In this document: positions 11,659 through 21,916 of the stretch, one piece after another
Numbering within the stretch: the stretch's first letter is position 1
Layout of the letters: each line of letters opens with the position of its first letter
DNA from: an uncultured Lactobacillus sp.
GTDB lineage: Bacteria > Bacillota > Bacilli > Lactobacillales > Lactobacillaceae
Assembly: GCA_946481335.1 (NCBI GenBank)
Contig: CAMLMR010000011.1
Span: forward strand, 1-32,145
DNA: 32,145 nucleotides
Reading direction: 5' to 3'
Program-made: the position numbers and the translations under genes
The notes under the pieces: generated by a model
Told to the model about the DNA's origin: nothing
Databases searched by the model: none
The model's input: the letters and a program-made list of their open reading frames with translations, nothing else

Positions 11659-12561
11659 ATGGCTGAATCTATTAATGATGTTAAACATCGTATTGCATCA
11701 ACCAGAAATACACGTCAAATTACTACTGCGATGCAAATGGTTTCTACTGCAAAGTTAAACCGTATTCAAAAGCATACCAGTAATTATGAGGAATATGTTT
11801 CTCGTGTTAAGGCTGTTGTAATGCATTTAGCTCAGTCTCATTTGTTAGACAAAATTAATTCCTCAAGTAATGCGTCTGACCACAAGTCTGGTAAGACGGC
11901 ATACCTAGTTATTACATCTGATCGTGGAATGGTAGGAAGTTACAACAGTAATGTGATTAGAGAAACTAATAACTTTATTGAAGAACATACTCCAAATCCT
12001 GATGATTACATGATTTTAGCTGTAGGTGGAAATGGTGCTGATTTCTATAAGAACCGTAATGTAAACGTGGCTTATGAATATCGTGGCGTTTCTGATATTC
12101 CTACTTTTGCTGAAGTTAGAGAAATCGTTAAGACTGCAAACTCAATGTTTGAAGATGGTGTGTTTGACAAGTTATACGTTTGCTACACACACTTTGTTAA
12201 CCGTATTTCTTCAACTTTTAGAGCTGAAAAAATGCTACCAATGGATAGCGAAGCATTTGAAGAAGAATCAAGCAAAGACATTAAGGCACATGACTATAGT
12301 GCTGAATATGAAATTGAACCAGATGAATCAGCTGTTTTGAAGGTTGTATTACCTCAATACGCACAAAGTTTAGTATTCGGAGCAATCCTTGATGCTAAGA
12401 CTTCAGAACATTCATCAAGTTCAACTGCCATGCAATCTGCTTCAGACAATGCATCAGATCTTATTTCTAGATTAGAACTACAATATAACCGTGCAAGACA
12501 AGCAGCTATTACTACCGAAATTACTGAAATTGTCGGTGGTCAAGAAGCTTTGAAGCACTAA
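11659..12561 (+). CDS. atpG: F1Fo ATP synthase subunit gamma
   Basis: 300 aa central shaft that rotates inside the F1 head. The N-terminal helix ([22 protein letters not shown]) and the C-terminal helix ([22 protein letters not shown]) are the two conserved coiled-coil ends. The middle is the Rossmann-like globular domain. Length is at the long end for the family, with an acidic insert near 190-215. An AAGGATGGTGAG site precedes the ATG. Confidence 0.96.
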   Translation: MAESINDVKHRIASTRNTRQITTAMQMVSTAKLNRIQKHTSNYEEYVSRVKAVVMHLAQSHLLDKINSSSNASDHKSGKTAYLVITSDRGMVGSYNSNVIRETNNFIEEHTPNPDDYMILAVGGNGADFYKNRNVNVAYEYRGVSDIPTFAEVREIVKTANSMFEDGVFDKLYVCYTHFVNRISSTFRAEKMLPMDSEAFEEESSKDIKAHDYSAEYEIEPDESAVLKVVLPQYAQSLVFGAILDAKTSEHSSSSTAMQSASDNASDLISRLELQYNRARQAAITTEITEIVGGQEALKH

Positions 12562-12566
12562 TATGA

Positions 12567-13991
<1,425 letters not shown>

Positions 13992-14003
13992 GGAGGGTTC
14001 TAA

Positions 14004-14426
14004 TTGGCTGATAACAACTCAGTATTAACCGTTAGTATCGTTACTCCTGATGGTAAGGTATATGAACGTGAAGAAGCTCGCTTGGTTATTGTTAGAACCA
14101 AGAGTGGTCAATTAGGAATTATGCCTAATCATGTTCCCGTAATAGCTTCATTGGAAGTTGACGAAGTAAAAGTAAAATCCGGTTCAGATGTAGATGAAAT
14201 TGCCGTTAACGGTGGTTTCGTTGAATTCTCAAACAATAACTTAACTGTTATTGCTGATAGTGCTGAAAAGCAAGGGGATATTGATGTTGATCGTGCCGCT
14301 GCTGCGAGAGACCGTGCTCAAAAGGCATTGGAAATCGCTAGACAAAAGCATGATAACCAAGAAATCCTAAGAAACCAAGTTGCTTTGAGAAGAGCTATTA
14401 ACCGAATTCATGTTGCTAAACATTAA
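14004..14426 (+). CDS. atpC: F1Fo ATP synthase subunit epsilon
   Basis: 140 aa. The N-terminal beta-sandwich (about 1-88: LTVSIVTPDGKVYE, GQLGIMPNHVPVIASL) binds gamma and the c ring. The C-terminal two-helix arm (DRAAAARDRAQKALE...) can inhibit ATP hydrolysis. It starts at TTG (14004) behind a near-perfect AGGAGGG at 13991-13997; no ATG is available nearby. A weak start with a strong site may tune its stoichiometry. Last gene of the atp operon. Confidence 0.95.
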   Translation: MADNNSVLTVSIVTPDGKVYEREEARLVIVRTKSGQLGIMPNHVPVIASLEVDEVKVKSGSDVDEIAVNGGFVEFSNNNLTVIADSAEKQGDIDVDRAAAARDRAQKALEIARQKHDNQEILRNQVALRRAINRIHVAKH

Positions 14427-14462
14427 AAAAGAGGTCTGCATTTTTATGCAGGCCTTTTTTAA
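14427..14462 (+). terminator. Intrinsic terminator after atpC
   Basis: A 10-bp stem, AGGTCTGCAT (14432-14441) with ATGCAGGCCT (14446-14455) and one G-U pair. It has a TTTT loop and a run of T, and is extended below by A-T pairs. It closes the atp operon. Confidence 0.9.
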
Positions 14463-14507
14463 TACATAAATAAAAATTAAATTAATAAATAGTTAACAAA
14501 GATTAGA

Positions 14508-14536
14508 AAGACAAAATCGAGATTTTATGTTATAGT
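14508..14536 (+). promoter_or_regulatory. Promoter for the DUF1146 gene and murA
   Basis: AAGACA (14508-14513), a 17-bp spacer and TATAGT (14531-14536). An extended -10 TG sits at 14528-14529. Transcription would start near 14543, shortly before the 14559 start codon. Confidence 0.6.
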
Positions 14537-14558
14537 TGCTATAAAGAATGGAGATATT

Positions 14559-14780
14559 ATGGAATCATCAAATATTAATTCTTTCTTAGATTTAGCTATC
14601 CAATTATTCTTTATTGGATTAGCTTTTTGGAGTTTAAATGATATTCATCTAGAAAGATATGTCAAAATGCACATTAACCAATACCGAATTTTAATGATTT
14701 TATTATCTATTTGTATTGGATATGTATCAGGATCTTTCTTTATATGGGTAATAAATATGACAATAAATAATTTAAATTGA
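14559..14780 (+). CDS. DUF1146 (YwzB-like) small membrane protein
   Basis: 73 aa with two predicted membrane helices (about 8-26 and 44-68) joined by a polar loop containing LNDIHLERY and HINQYRI. DUF1146 proteins of this size occur between the ATP synthase operon and murA in many Bacillota; the function is unknown. A GGAGAT site precedes the ATG. It has its own promoter and lies 19 nt before murA, so the two are probably co-transcribed. Assignment rests on size, topology and position. Confidence 0.85.
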   Translation: MESSNINSFLDLAIQLFFIGLAFWSLNDIHLERYVKMHINQYRILMILLSICIGYVSGSFFIWVINMTINNLN

Positions 14781-14799
14781 AATTACTGGAGGGTTACCA

Positions 14800-16107
14800 G
14801 TGGATAAAATCGTGATTAAGGGAGGCCAACGCCTTACCGGTAACGTCCTCATTGAAGGTGCAAAAAACGCTGTCCTACCAATAATGGCTGCCACCATTTT
14901 AGCCAGTGAAGGAAAAACAGTTTTAAATAACGTACCACTATTATCAGACGTATATACAATGGAAGAAGTTTTACGCTTCTTGAACTTAAAAGTTGAATTT
15001 AACACTAATGAGAACCAAATGAGTTTTGATGCTACCAATCAAATTTCATACGAAGCTCCATTAGAATATGTTTCAAAGATGAGAGCATCAATCGTTGTAA
15101 TGGGGCCACTATTGGCCAGATTAGGTCACGCAAAGGTCGCATTGCCTGGTGGATGTGCAATTGGTTCTCGTCCAATTGACATTCATTTGAAAGGGTTTGA
15201 AGCCTTGGGTGCTAAGATTGAACAACACGATGGATATGTTGAAGCATTTGCTGAAAATGGTCTAAATGGTGCTGATATTTACATGGACTTCCCTAGTGTT
15301 GGTGCTACTCAAAATATTATGATGGCCGCTACATTAGCAGAAGGACAAACCATTATTGAAAATGTTGCTCAAGAACCTGAAATCGTTGATTTGGCAAACA
15401 TCTTAAATGCAATGGGTGCAAACGTTATTGGCGCTGGTACTAGCAAGATTAAGATTAAAGGTGTAAGTAAGCTTCATGGAGTAGAACATAGTGTTCTACA
15501 AGACCGTATTGAAGCAGGTACGTTTATGGTTGCTGCTGCTTTAACACGTGGAAACGTCTTGATTGAAGATGCTGAATCTGCATACAATCAACCATTGATA
15601 GCCAAGATGCAAGAAATGGGTGTAACTGTTAAGGAAGAAGAAAACGGAATTCGTGTTATTGGTCCAGACGAATTAAAGCCTGTTGACGTTAAGACACTTC
15701 CATATCCTGGTTTCCCAACAGATATGCAACCTCAAATGACTGTTTTACAATTAGCTGCCCAGGGTAGTAGTTTATTAACTGAAACAGTATTTGAAAATCG
15801 TTTCATGCATTTAGATGAACTTGCAAGAATGAATGCTAAATTCAGAATCAATGGGAAAAGCGTTGTCTTAAACGGACCTACTAAATTTAGTGGGGCAGAA
15901 GTTGCTGCAACCGACTTGAGAGCTGCAGCAGCACTTGTTCTAGCTGGACTAGTTTCTGACGGTATTACAATCGTTAGAAACTTAAAATACTTAGATCGTG
16001 GATACTATGATTTTCATGTTAAGTTGGCCAAATTGGGTGCTGACATTAAGAGAGTTGACATGAAAGATAATGAGGAAATCTCATTTAGTAAAACTTCACA
16101 AAAGTAA
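14800..16107 (+). CDS. murA: UDP-N-acetylglucosamine 1-carboxyvinyltransferase
   Basis: 435 aa. It transfers enolpyruvate from PEP to UDP-GlcNAc, the first committed step of peptidoglycan synthesis. The catalytic Cys is C119 in [15 protein letters not shown]; a Cys here is the fosfomycin target. The N-terminal GAKNAVLP holds the conserved Lys-Asn pair. It starts at GTG (14800) with GGAGGG 7 nt upstream. Low-GC Gram-positives usually carry two murA paralogues, and this is the copy near the atp operon; I cannot say which paralogue name applies. Confidence 0.95.
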   Translation: MDKIVIKGGQRLTGNVLIEGAKNAVLPIMAATILASEGKTVLNNVPLLSDVYTMEEVLRFLNLKVEFNTNENQMSFDATNQISYEAPLEYVSKMRASIVVMGPLLARLGHAKVALPGGCAIGSRPIDIHLKGFEALGAKIEQHDGYVEAFAENGLNGADIYMDFPSVGATQNIMMAATLAEGQTIIENVAQEPEIVDLANILNAMGANVIGAGTSKIKIKGVSKLHGVEHSVLQDRIEAGTFMVAAALTRGNVLIEDAESAYNQPLIAKMQEMGVTVKEEENGIRVIGPDELKPVDVKTLPYPGFPTDMQPQMTVLQLAAQGSSLLTETVFENRFMHLDELARMNAKFRINGKSVVLNGPTKFSGAEVAATDLRAAAALVLAGLVSDGITIVRNLKYLDRGYYDFHVKLAKLGADIKRVDMKDNEEISFSKTSQK

Positions 16108-16125
16108 AATTAATTATAGACGATA

Positions 16126-16134
16126 TGATATAAT
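16126..16134 (+). promoter_or_regulatory. Extended -10 promoter before mbl
   Basis: TGATATAAT: TG at 16126-16127, one base, then a perfect TATAAT at 16129-16134. No good -35 is seen at 17 bp. It would start transcription about 30 nt before mbl. Confidence 0.55.
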
Positions 16135-16170
16135 ATTTAACATATGAGTTAACTCAGGAGGAAGAGAGAA

Positions 16171-17166
16171 ATGGTAAAAGATATCGGCATTGACTTAGGT
16201 ACTGCCAATGTTTTAATTTACGTAACCGGAAAAGGAATCGTTTTAAACGAGCCATCTGTTGTTGCGGTAGATATTAAAACTAACAAATTATTAGCAGTCG
16301 GTTCAGAAGCATACAGAATGGTTGGTAGAACACCAAGTAACATTCGTGCGATTAGACCACTTAAAGAGGGAGTTATCTCTGATTTTGATGTAACTGAAAA
16401 GATGCTTACTTACTTTATCAATAAATTGAGTGTTAAAGGGTTTATGTCAAAACCAAAGACTATGATTTGTGCTCCTACAAACATTACTAACATCGAAAGA
16501 AAGGCAATTATCCAAGCTGCTGAAAAATCTGGTGGAGGTAAAGTTTACATCGAAGAAGAACCTAAAGTTGCTGCAATAGGTGCTGGAATGAATATTTTTC
16601 AACCAAAAGGTAATATGGTAATCGATATGGGTGGTGGAACAACTGACATTGCCGTGTTATCATTAGGTGATATTGTTGCAAGTAAGTCCATTCGTGTAGC
16701 CGGTGATGTAATGAATAGTGATATCGTTTCTTACATAAAGGATAAACATGGATTGGTTATCGGTGAACACACTGCTGAAAAAATTAAGATTACAATTGGT
16801 ACTGCTGATCCAAATGAAACGGATGTACGAGAAATGGAAGTTCGTGGTAGAGATGTATTAGGTGGTATGCCAAGATCTATAACTTTAGATAGTGTAGAAG
16901 TACAAAAAGCTGTTCAAGATACTGTTAACCAAATTATTGATGCTGCTAAGGATGTCTTAGAAGTAGTTCCTCCTGAATTAGCTTCTGATATTGTTGACAG
17001 AGGAATTATGCTAACTGGTGGTGGTGCCTTATTAAGAGGTATTGATCATGCAGTTTCAAAAGAATTAACTGTGCCAGTGTTAATTTCTGAAAGTCCTCTA
17101 GATAATGTTGCTAAGGGTGCCGGTGCATTACTTGAACATATCAACAAACAAGAAAGCAAGAAATAA
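16171..17166 (+). CDS. mbl: Rod-shape actin homologue, Mbl type
   Basis: 331 aa MreB/Mbl family ATPase that forms membrane-associated filaments guiding lateral wall synthesis. It opens with the phosphate-1 motif DIGIDLGTANVLIYV followed by GKGIVLNEPSVVAVD, closest to Mbl as I recall it. Phosphate-2 is DMGGGTTDIAV and the adenosine motif is LTGGGALLRG. A strong AGGAGGAAG site precedes the ATG. Its neighbours murA and rodA act in the same elongation machinery. MreB versus Mbl is a paralogue call from the N-terminus. Confidence 0.88.
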   Translation: MVKDIGIDLGTANVLIYVTGKGIVLNEPSVVAVDIKTNKLLAVGSEAYRMVGRTPSNIRAIRPLKEGVISDFDVTEKMLTYFINKLSVKGFMSKPKTMICAPTNITNIERKAIIQAAEKSGGGKVYIEEEPKVAAIGAGMNIFQPKGNMVIDMGGGTTDIAVLSLGDIVASKSIRVAGDVMNSDIVSYIKDKHGLVIGEHTAEKIKITIGTADPNETDVREMEVRGRDVLGGMPRSITLDSVEVQKAVQDTVNQIIDAAKDVLEVVPPELASDIVDRGIMLTGGGALLRGIDHAVSKELTVPVLISESPLDNVAKGAGALLEHINKQESKK

Positions 17167-17192
17167 AGATTAATATAAGAAAGTGATAACTG

Positions 17193-17468
17193 ATGAGAAA
17201 GTTACTGATAAAATTAGTGATGGGATATAAAAAGTTTATATCTCCGCTTTTACCGTCATCTTGTCGTTATTATCCTACATGTTCTACTTATATGATCGAT
17301 GCTGTCAGAAAGCACGGAGCACTATTAGGTTTTGTAATGGGGTGTGCACGGATTTTACGTTGTCATCCTTTTGTCAAAGGTGGTTATGATCCGGTTTCTG
17401 ATCATTTTACTATTTTTAGAAATAAGAGGGCGTCGAAAGATTACCGACGCTCTATGAATTTAAAGTAG
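17193..17468 (+). CDS. yidD: Membrane protein insertion efficiency factor YidD
   Basis: 91 aa small basic protein peripheral to the membrane, thought to help YidC/Sec insertion. The conserved core [17 protein letters not shown], with two Cys, and the segment [14 protein letters not shown] are diagnostic. The C-terminal tail is basic. AAGTGATAA precedes the ATG, a weaker site than those of its neighbours. The stop codon lies within the 5' arm of the following terminator, and a second hairpin (17427-17453) lies in the tail coding region. Confidence 0.93.
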   Translation: MRKLLIKLVMGYKKFISPLLPSSCRYYPTCSTYMIDAVRKHGALLGFVMGCARILRCHPFVKGGYDPVSDHFTIFRNKRASKDYRRSMNLK

Positions 17469-17502
17469 TCGATCAAATATTTGAATCGACTACTTTTATT
17501 TT
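17462..17502 (+). terminator. Intrinsic terminator-like hairpin between yidD and the DUF2969 gene
   Basis: A perfect 12-bp stem, AAAGTAGTCGAT (17462-17473) with ATCGACTACTTT (17485-17496). It has an 11-nt loop and a T-rich tail running into the next ribosome binding site. It lies inside a same-strand gene run with only about 12 bp before the next start codon. Confidence 0.85.
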
Positions 17503-17514
17503 TAGGAGGACAAA

Positions 17515-17739
17515 ATGTCAAAGGGAAAGAAAAATATTGAAGTTACTTTAGATACAAAAAACGTCAACGGTGAAGAACGTGAAGTTCTTTTCGTTGGTAA
17601 GCAAGAAGTTGGATTCATCCGTAAAGTTGATGAAGAAAAGTTCGAAGCAGTTTTTGATGAAGACAATGTATTTAAAGCCAAATCCTTAGACGAAGGAATT
17701 GAATTATTAATTAGCCAATACAACTTACACAAGGGCTAA
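17515..17739 (+). CDS. DUF2969 family protein
   Basis: 74 aa soluble acidic protein of unknown function. The pattern (basic KGKKNIEV start, VTLDTKNVNGEEREVLFVGKQ, DEEKFEAVF, C-terminal helix SLDEGIELLISQYNLHK) fits the DUF2969 family found in Lactobacillales beside yidD and rodA. A strong AGGAGGAC site directly follows the T-tract of the upstream hairpin. It lies 22 nt before rodA. No catalytic motif is visible. Confidence 0.8.
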   Translation: MSKGKKNIEVTLDTKNVNGEEREVLFVGKQEVGFIRKVDEEKFEAVFDEDNVFKAKSLDEGIELLISQYNLHKG

Positions 17740-17761
17740 AATGATTTAGAGGTGATTTGCA

Positions 17762-18964
17762 GTGTTTAATAGTGACAATGATAGCAATTCTTCTCGATTA
17801 GATTGGACAATCATAATTTGTGTGGCCCTTTTAGCATTAATTGGTGTTGGTGCAATTTTTGTTGCAGTAAATCATGATTCATATTCCGGAACAATCGTGA
17901 AGCAAATGGTTACACAACTGGTTTGGTATACAATTGGAACTGTAATAATCATAATCATTATGCAATTTGATTCTGAACAATTATGGAAAGTGGCACCGAT
18001 TATTTACTGGGGAGCTTTAACGTTACTGGCATCGTTACTTGTTCTATACAGTAGATATTACTTTGTTCAAACAGGGGCCAAGAGTTGGTTCCAATTAGGT
18101 CCTTTGACCTTCCAACCAGCTGAAATTATGAAACCAGCGTTTGTGGTTATGTTAGCGAGAGTAATTGTTGAACATAACAGAAATTACGCTGTTCACACAT
18201 TAAAAACAGATGCACTGTTATTGGGAAAGATGATCCTTTGGACATTACCAATCTGTGTATTACTAAAAATTGAAAATGATTTCGGGACAATGCTTGTTTT
18301 CTTCGCCATGCTTGGTGGACTAGTCATTGTATCTGGAATTACTTGGAGAATCATTGTTCCTGGAGTTGCCGCTTTTGCAACAATTGGTGGAACGGCTCTA
18401 ATTTTAGTTATTACTAGCGGTGGTAGAAAGATTTTGGAAGCATTAGGTTTCCAATCATACCAATTCGATCGTGTTAATGACTGGTTGGATCCTTCCAATC
18501 CTGAAAACTTAGCTGGTTCAGGATACCAATTATGGCAAAGTATTAAAGCCGTTGGTTCAGGTGGATTTGGTGGAACTGGATTTAACGTTTCTCACGTTTA
18601 CGTTCCAGTTCGTGAATCCGATATGATTTTCTCAGTAGTCGGTGAAAACTTTGGTTTCATCGGTGGATTAGTTTTAATCGGAATCTATTTCGTTTTGATT
18701 TATCGAATGATTAAGGTTACTTTTGAAACTAAGAACGTTTACTACGCATACATTTCAACTGGAATTATCATGATGATTTTATTCCACGTATTTGAAAATA
18801 TCGGTATGAGTATTGGATTATTACCATTGACTGGTATTCCATTGCCATTCGTCAGCCAAGGTGGTTCTGCCTTGATTGGGAACATGATAGGGATTGGATT
18901 AGTTATGTCAATGCAGTATCATAATTATGGGTACATGTTCAGTGCTAGCCGTGACTTCTCATAG
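17762..18964 (+). CDS. rodA: Rod shape-determining SEDS protein RodA
   Basis: 400 aa with about ten membrane helices. SEDS peptidoglycan glycosyltransferase that polymerises lipid II for cell elongation with a class B PBP. Diagnostic segments are the PAEIMKPAFV loop, the ESDMIFSVVGENFGFIG segment containing the conserved Asp, and the C-terminal GIPLPFVSQGGSALIGNM. RodA rather than FtsW is inferred from the mbl/yidD context. Starts at GTG (17762) behind AGAGGTGATT. Confidence 0.9.
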   Translation: MFNSDNDSNSSRLDWTIIICVALLALIGVGAIFVAVNHDSYSGTIVKQMVTQLVWYTIGTVIIIIIMQFDSEQLWKVAPIIYWGALTLLASLLVLYSRYYFVQTGAKSWFQLGPLTFQPAEIMKPAFVVMLARVIVEHNRNYAVHTLKTDALLLGKMILWTLPICVLLKIENDFGTMLVFFAMLGGLVIVSGITWRIIVPGVAAFATIGGTALILVITSGGRKILEALGFQSYQFDRVNDWLDPSNPENLAGSGYQLWQSIKAVGSGGFGGTGFNVSHVYVPVRESDMIFSVVGENFGFIGGLVLIGIYFVLIYRMIKVTFETKNVYYAYISTGIIMMILFHVFENIGMSIGLLPLTGIPLPFVSQGGSALIGNMIGIGLVMSMQYHNYGYMFSASRDFS

Positions 18965-18972
18965 CTAATGAA

Positions 18973-19001
18973 TTGACAAGTACATTAAATAATTGTATAC
19001 T
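18973..19001 (+). promoter_or_regulatory. metNIQ promoter
   Basis: A perfect TTGACA (18973-18978), a 17-bp spacer and TATACT (18996-19001). Transcription would begin near 19008, giving a leader of about 290 nt that carries the T-box. Confidence 0.85.
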
Positions 19002-19007
19002 TTATTA

Positions 19008-19277
19008 AAATTTGATTATAAGATGAGTAAGTAATTAATCAATATCACAGAGAGCTCGGATGATGAAAAAGAGTTATTGGTGATTACCGAATATGGTCTT
19101 GATAAAATAATCAGTTAGCGAAATTTGGGATAAACTAACATCGTTTGGCAAACGTTATATTGCTGAAGTATTAAAGATACTTATGAGGCTATTGTCGTGA
19201 GGCAATGGTGAATAAAAGGTGGTAACACGAGTCTTTCGTCCTTTACTGTGAAAACAGTAGGTGCGGAGGGCTTTTTT
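19008..19277 (+). promoter_or_regulatory. T-box leader specific for tRNA-Met
   Basis: Stem I is closed by ATCAA and TTGAT, with the usual AGAGAG element on its 5' side. The specifier loop on the 3' side reads GAATATGG, giving ATG (19093-19095) as the specifier codon, hence Met. The conserved T-box core is TGGTAACACG at 19220-19229. Its variable base T19223 would pair with discriminator A of tRNA-Met. The terminator arm runs from about 19230 to a T-tract at 19272-19278. Uncharged tRNA-Met should stabilise the antiterminator and allow metNIQ expression. Confidence 0.9.
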
Positions 19278-19278
19278 T
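19230..19278 (+). terminator. Regulated terminator of the Met T-box
   Basis: A long stem with the inner perfect part ACTGT/ACAGT around a GAAA loop. Outer pairs join GTCTTTCGTCC to GTGCGGAGGGC with some mismatches and G-U pairs, and a T7 tract follows. It competes with the T-box antiterminator. Confidence 0.85.
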
Positions 19279-19301
19279 ATTTGAAAGTGAGGAGAAGCAG
19301 T

Positions 19302-20336
19302 TTGATTAGATTTAAGAATGTTTACAAGAAATACAAACTTGATAAAAGCATCTTAACAGCTGTTAAAGACGTTAACCTAGAAGTTAACGACGGTGAAATC
19401 TTCGGTATCATTGGATACTCAGGTGCCGGTAAATCAACACTTGTTAGAATGTTAGATGGTCTAGAAGCCCCAACTTCTGGTTCTATCGAAATTAACGGTA
19501 AGGATATTGCAAAATTAAGTAGCAAGGAATTAAGATCACAACGTAAGAAGGTTGGTATGATTTTCCAACACTTCAACTTACTATGGTCCAGAACTATCCA
19601 ACAAAATATTGAATTACCTTTGGAAATTGCCGGTGTTGCTAAAGAACAACGTCATGAAAAGGCTGAAAAGTTAATTGAATTAGTTGGTTTAAAGGGTCGT
19701 GAAAACGACTATCCATCAGAACTATCTGGTGGTCAAAAACAACGTGTTGGGATTGCTAGAGCATTAGCTAACGACCCAGAAATTCTTATTTCTGATGAAG
19801 CTACTAGTGCGTTAGATCCACAAACCACTGATGAAATCTTGGACTTATTACTAGAAATCAACAAGAAGTTAAACCTAACTATTCTTTTGATTACCCACGA
19901 AATGCATGCCATTAGAAAGACAGCTTCAAAAGTTGCTGTTATGCAAGATGGTCAAGTTGTTGAATCAGGTAATGTCTACGACATTTTCCAAAACCCACAA
20001 CAAGAAATTACTAAACGTTTCGTTAACGAAGATGACAATCCAAATGCTAAGGATTTGAACATGACTGTTGATGAAATTATTAGAAACTATCCAAATGGTA
20101 TGGTGATTAAGTTAACCTTTAAGGGTACTCAATCACAACAACCAGTTGTATCCCAAATGATTCGTGAATTTGATTCATTAGAATTAAACATCGTTGAAGG
20201 AAGTATTCACCAAACCCAAGGTGGTTCAATCGGTTCATTAGTTCTACAACTATTAGGAACTCCTGAAGACCAAAACAAGGCTGTTGAATACTTGAAATCA
20301 GTAAACGTGGAAGCAGAGGTGATTAACCGTGGCTAA
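19302..20336 (+). CDS. metN: Methionine ABC transporter ATP-binding protein MetN
   Basis: 344 aa cytoplasmic ATPase of the methionine importer. Walker A GYSGAGKST is at 38-46, signature LSGGQKQR at 141-148 and Walker B ILISDE at 161-166. The C-terminal NIL domain (about 265-344) is the methionine-sensing trans-inhibition domain of MetN. The frame is open to a GTG at 19248, but that codon lies inside the T-box terminator. The TTG at 19302 has AGGAG seven bases upstream and gives the family-standard MIRFKNVYKKY start. It overlaps metI by 8 nt. Confidence 0.95.
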   Translation: MIRFKNVYKKYKLDKSILTAVKDVNLEVNDGEIFGIIGYSGAGKSTLVRMLDGLEAPTSGSIEINGKDIAKLSSKELRSQRKKVGMIFQHFNLLWSRTIQQNIELPLEIAGVAKEQRHEKAEKLIELVGLKGRENDYPSELSGGQKQRVGIARALANDPEILISDEATSALDPQTTDEILDLLLEINKKLNLTILLITHEMHAIRKTASKVAVMQDGQVVESGNVYDIFQNPQQEITKRFVNEDDNPNAKDLNMTVDEIIRNYPNGMVIKLTFKGTQSQQPVVSQMIREFDSLELNIVEGSIHQTQGGSIGSLVLQLLGTPEDQNKAVEYLKSVNVEAEVINRG

Positions 20337-21021
20337 TCAAGGAATTCAATCATACTTCCAATTCAATAATGTTAATTGGAGTGCAATGAGACAAGCAACA
20401 TGGGAAACAGTTTGGATGACTGCTTTATCAATGATTATTGTTGCTGTATTAGGAATTATTTTAGGACTATTACTATTTGAAAGTCGTAACAAGTCTGGTT
20501 TTGGCTGGAAGATTATTAACTGGGTAGTATCATTCTTAGTTAACGTATTCAGATCAATTCCATTTATTATTTTAATCGTATTACTATTACCATTCACTAA
20601 GGACTTAGTAGGTACAATTATTGGACCTAAGGCCGCTATTCCTTCACTAGTTATTTCAGCTGCTCCATTCTATGCAAGAATGGTTGAAGCTAACTTTAGA
20701 GAAGTTGACGATGGTGTGATTGAAGCCGTTAAATCAATGGGTGGTACCAACTGGGACGTTATCTTTAAGGTATTACTTCCAGAAAGTACACCAGCATTGA
20801 TTTCCGGAGCAACAGTTACTGCCATTTCATTGATTTCATACACTGCAATGGCCGGTGCTATTGGTTCAGGTGGTCTAGGTTACCTAGCATACTTAGATGG
20901 TTTCCAATCAAATAACAACACTGTTACTTTAGTGGCAACCGTTATTATTTTAATCATTGTTTTAATTGTTCAAACAGTTGGAGACCTACTAGTTAAGAAA
21001 ATCGACAAACGTACACTATAA
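20329..21021 (+). CDS. metI: Methionine ABC transporter permease MetI
   Basis: 230 aa integral membrane permease with five to six hydrophobic helices. The EAA loop that contacts MetN is in EAVKSMGGTNWDVIFKVLLPES. Starts at GTG (20329) inside the end of metN, with AGAGGTGATT as binding site, so translation is coupled. The lineage name metP is also used in Bacillus. Controlled by the upstream Met T-box. Confidence 0.95.
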   Translation: MANQGIQSYFQFNNVNWSAMRQATWETVWMTALSMIIVAVLGIILGLLLFESRNKSGFGWKIINWVVSFLVNVFRSIPFIILIVLLLPFTKDLVGTIIGPKAAIPSLVISAAPFYARMVEANFREVDDGVIEAVKSMGGTNWDVIFKVLLPESTPALISGATVTAISLISYTAMAGAIGSGGLGYLAYLDGFQSNNNTVTLVATVIILIIVLIVQTVGDLLVKKIDKRTL

Positions 21022-21034
21022 GGGGGATATTAAA

Positions 21035-21859
21035 ATGAAAAAGCTTTTATCCTTTGGTGGAATCGTTGTTTTATTCATTATTTTACTATTGTTAGGTCCT
21101 GGTAATTACAAGGCCAAGAATACAATTCGTATCGGGGCATCTAACATTCCCCATGCACAAATTCTTCGTCACATTGCACCAGAACTTAAAAAGAAGGGGA
21201 TCAATTTAGATATTGTTACTTTCCAAGACTACGTGTTACCTAACCGTGCATTAGCTGGAAAACAATTAGATGCTAACTACTTCCAAACTCCAGCGTTCTT
21301 AGATCAATGGAATAAGGAATATGATGGCCATCTAGTTAACGTAGGAGCTGTTCATTTGGAACCAATTGGTATTTACTCCAAAAAGTACAAAAAGCTCTCA
21401 GACCTTAAAAATGGTGCTCATATCTTAGTAAGTAGTAATGCACCTGACTACGGTCGTATTCTTCAATTATTCCAACAAAACGGATTAATTAAGATTAAGA
21501 AGGGTGTAAATATCACTCAAGCTAACTTCAGTGATATCGCTTCTAATCCAAAACATCTAGTATTCCAAACAGGATACGAACCAAAGATTATGCCATTGAT
21601 TTACAATAATGGTGAAGGTGATGCTGTCGCAATTAACTCTAATTACGCAGTTCAAGGTGGTTTACAACCTGATAAGCAAGCAATTGCTTTACAAAAACCA
21701 GAAAAGAACTCACCATACTTCAACATTGTTGCTGTTAGAAATGGTGATCAAAACAGAAAAGACATCAAAGAATTGGTTAAGGTTTTACAATCTAAATCAA
21801 CTCAAGAATGGATTAAAAAACATTATAAGGGTTCTGTGCTACCAGCTAAGAACTACTAA
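21035..21859 (+). CDS. metQ: Methionine ABC transporter substrate-binding protein MetQ
   Basis: 274 aa NlpA/MetQ family binding protein. After a short basic N-terminus and a hydrophobic segment (about 5-22) the mature fold begins at TIRIGASNIPHAQILRHI. Conserved ligand-binding segments such as DYVLPNRAL, LDANYFQT, EPIGIYS and NAPDYGRIL are present. The protein has no cysteine at all, so there is no lipobox. It is probably held by an uncleaved N-terminal helix or released after signal peptidase I cleavage. AGGGGG precedes the ATG. Last gene of the T-box operon. Confidence 0.93.
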   Translation: MKKLLSFGGIVVLFIILLLLGPGNYKAKNTIRIGASNIPHAQILRHIAPELKKKGINLDIVTFQDYVLPNRALAGKQLDANYFQTPAFLDQWNKEYDGHLVNVGAVHLEPIGIYSKKYKKLSDLKNGAHILVSSNAPDYGRILQLFQQNGLIKIKKGVNITQANFSDIASNPKHLVFQTGYEPKIMPLIYNNGEGDAVAINSNYAVQGGLQPDKQAIALQKPEKNSPYFNIVAVRNGDQNRKDIKELVKVLQSKSTQEWIKKHYKGSVLPAKNY

Positions 21860-21860
21860 T

Positions 21861-21887
21861 AAAAAAGCGTTTTAGACGCTTTTTTTA
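21861..21887 (+). terminator. Intrinsic terminator after metQ
   Basis: A perfect 10-bp stem, AAAAAAGCGT (21861-21870) and ACGCTTTTTT (21876-21885), with a TTTAG loop and T-tract. Its tail runs directly into the -35 of the next promoter. Confidence 0.9.
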
Positions 21888-21916
21888 TTGACATTTTTGG
21901 GGTTTGACATTATAGT
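21888..21916 (+). promoter_or_regulatory. Promoter of the GntR-ABC operon
   Basis: TTGACA (21888-21893), a 17-bp spacer and TATAGT (21911-21916). A second TTGACA at 21904-21909 could give an overlapping weaker promoter. Confidence 0.8.

Noticed and set aside
19248..19301. N-terminal extension of MetN from a GTG
   Set aside because: The codon lies inside the T-box terminator hairpin and has no ribosome binding site; the TTG at 19302 has AGGAG and gives the family start.
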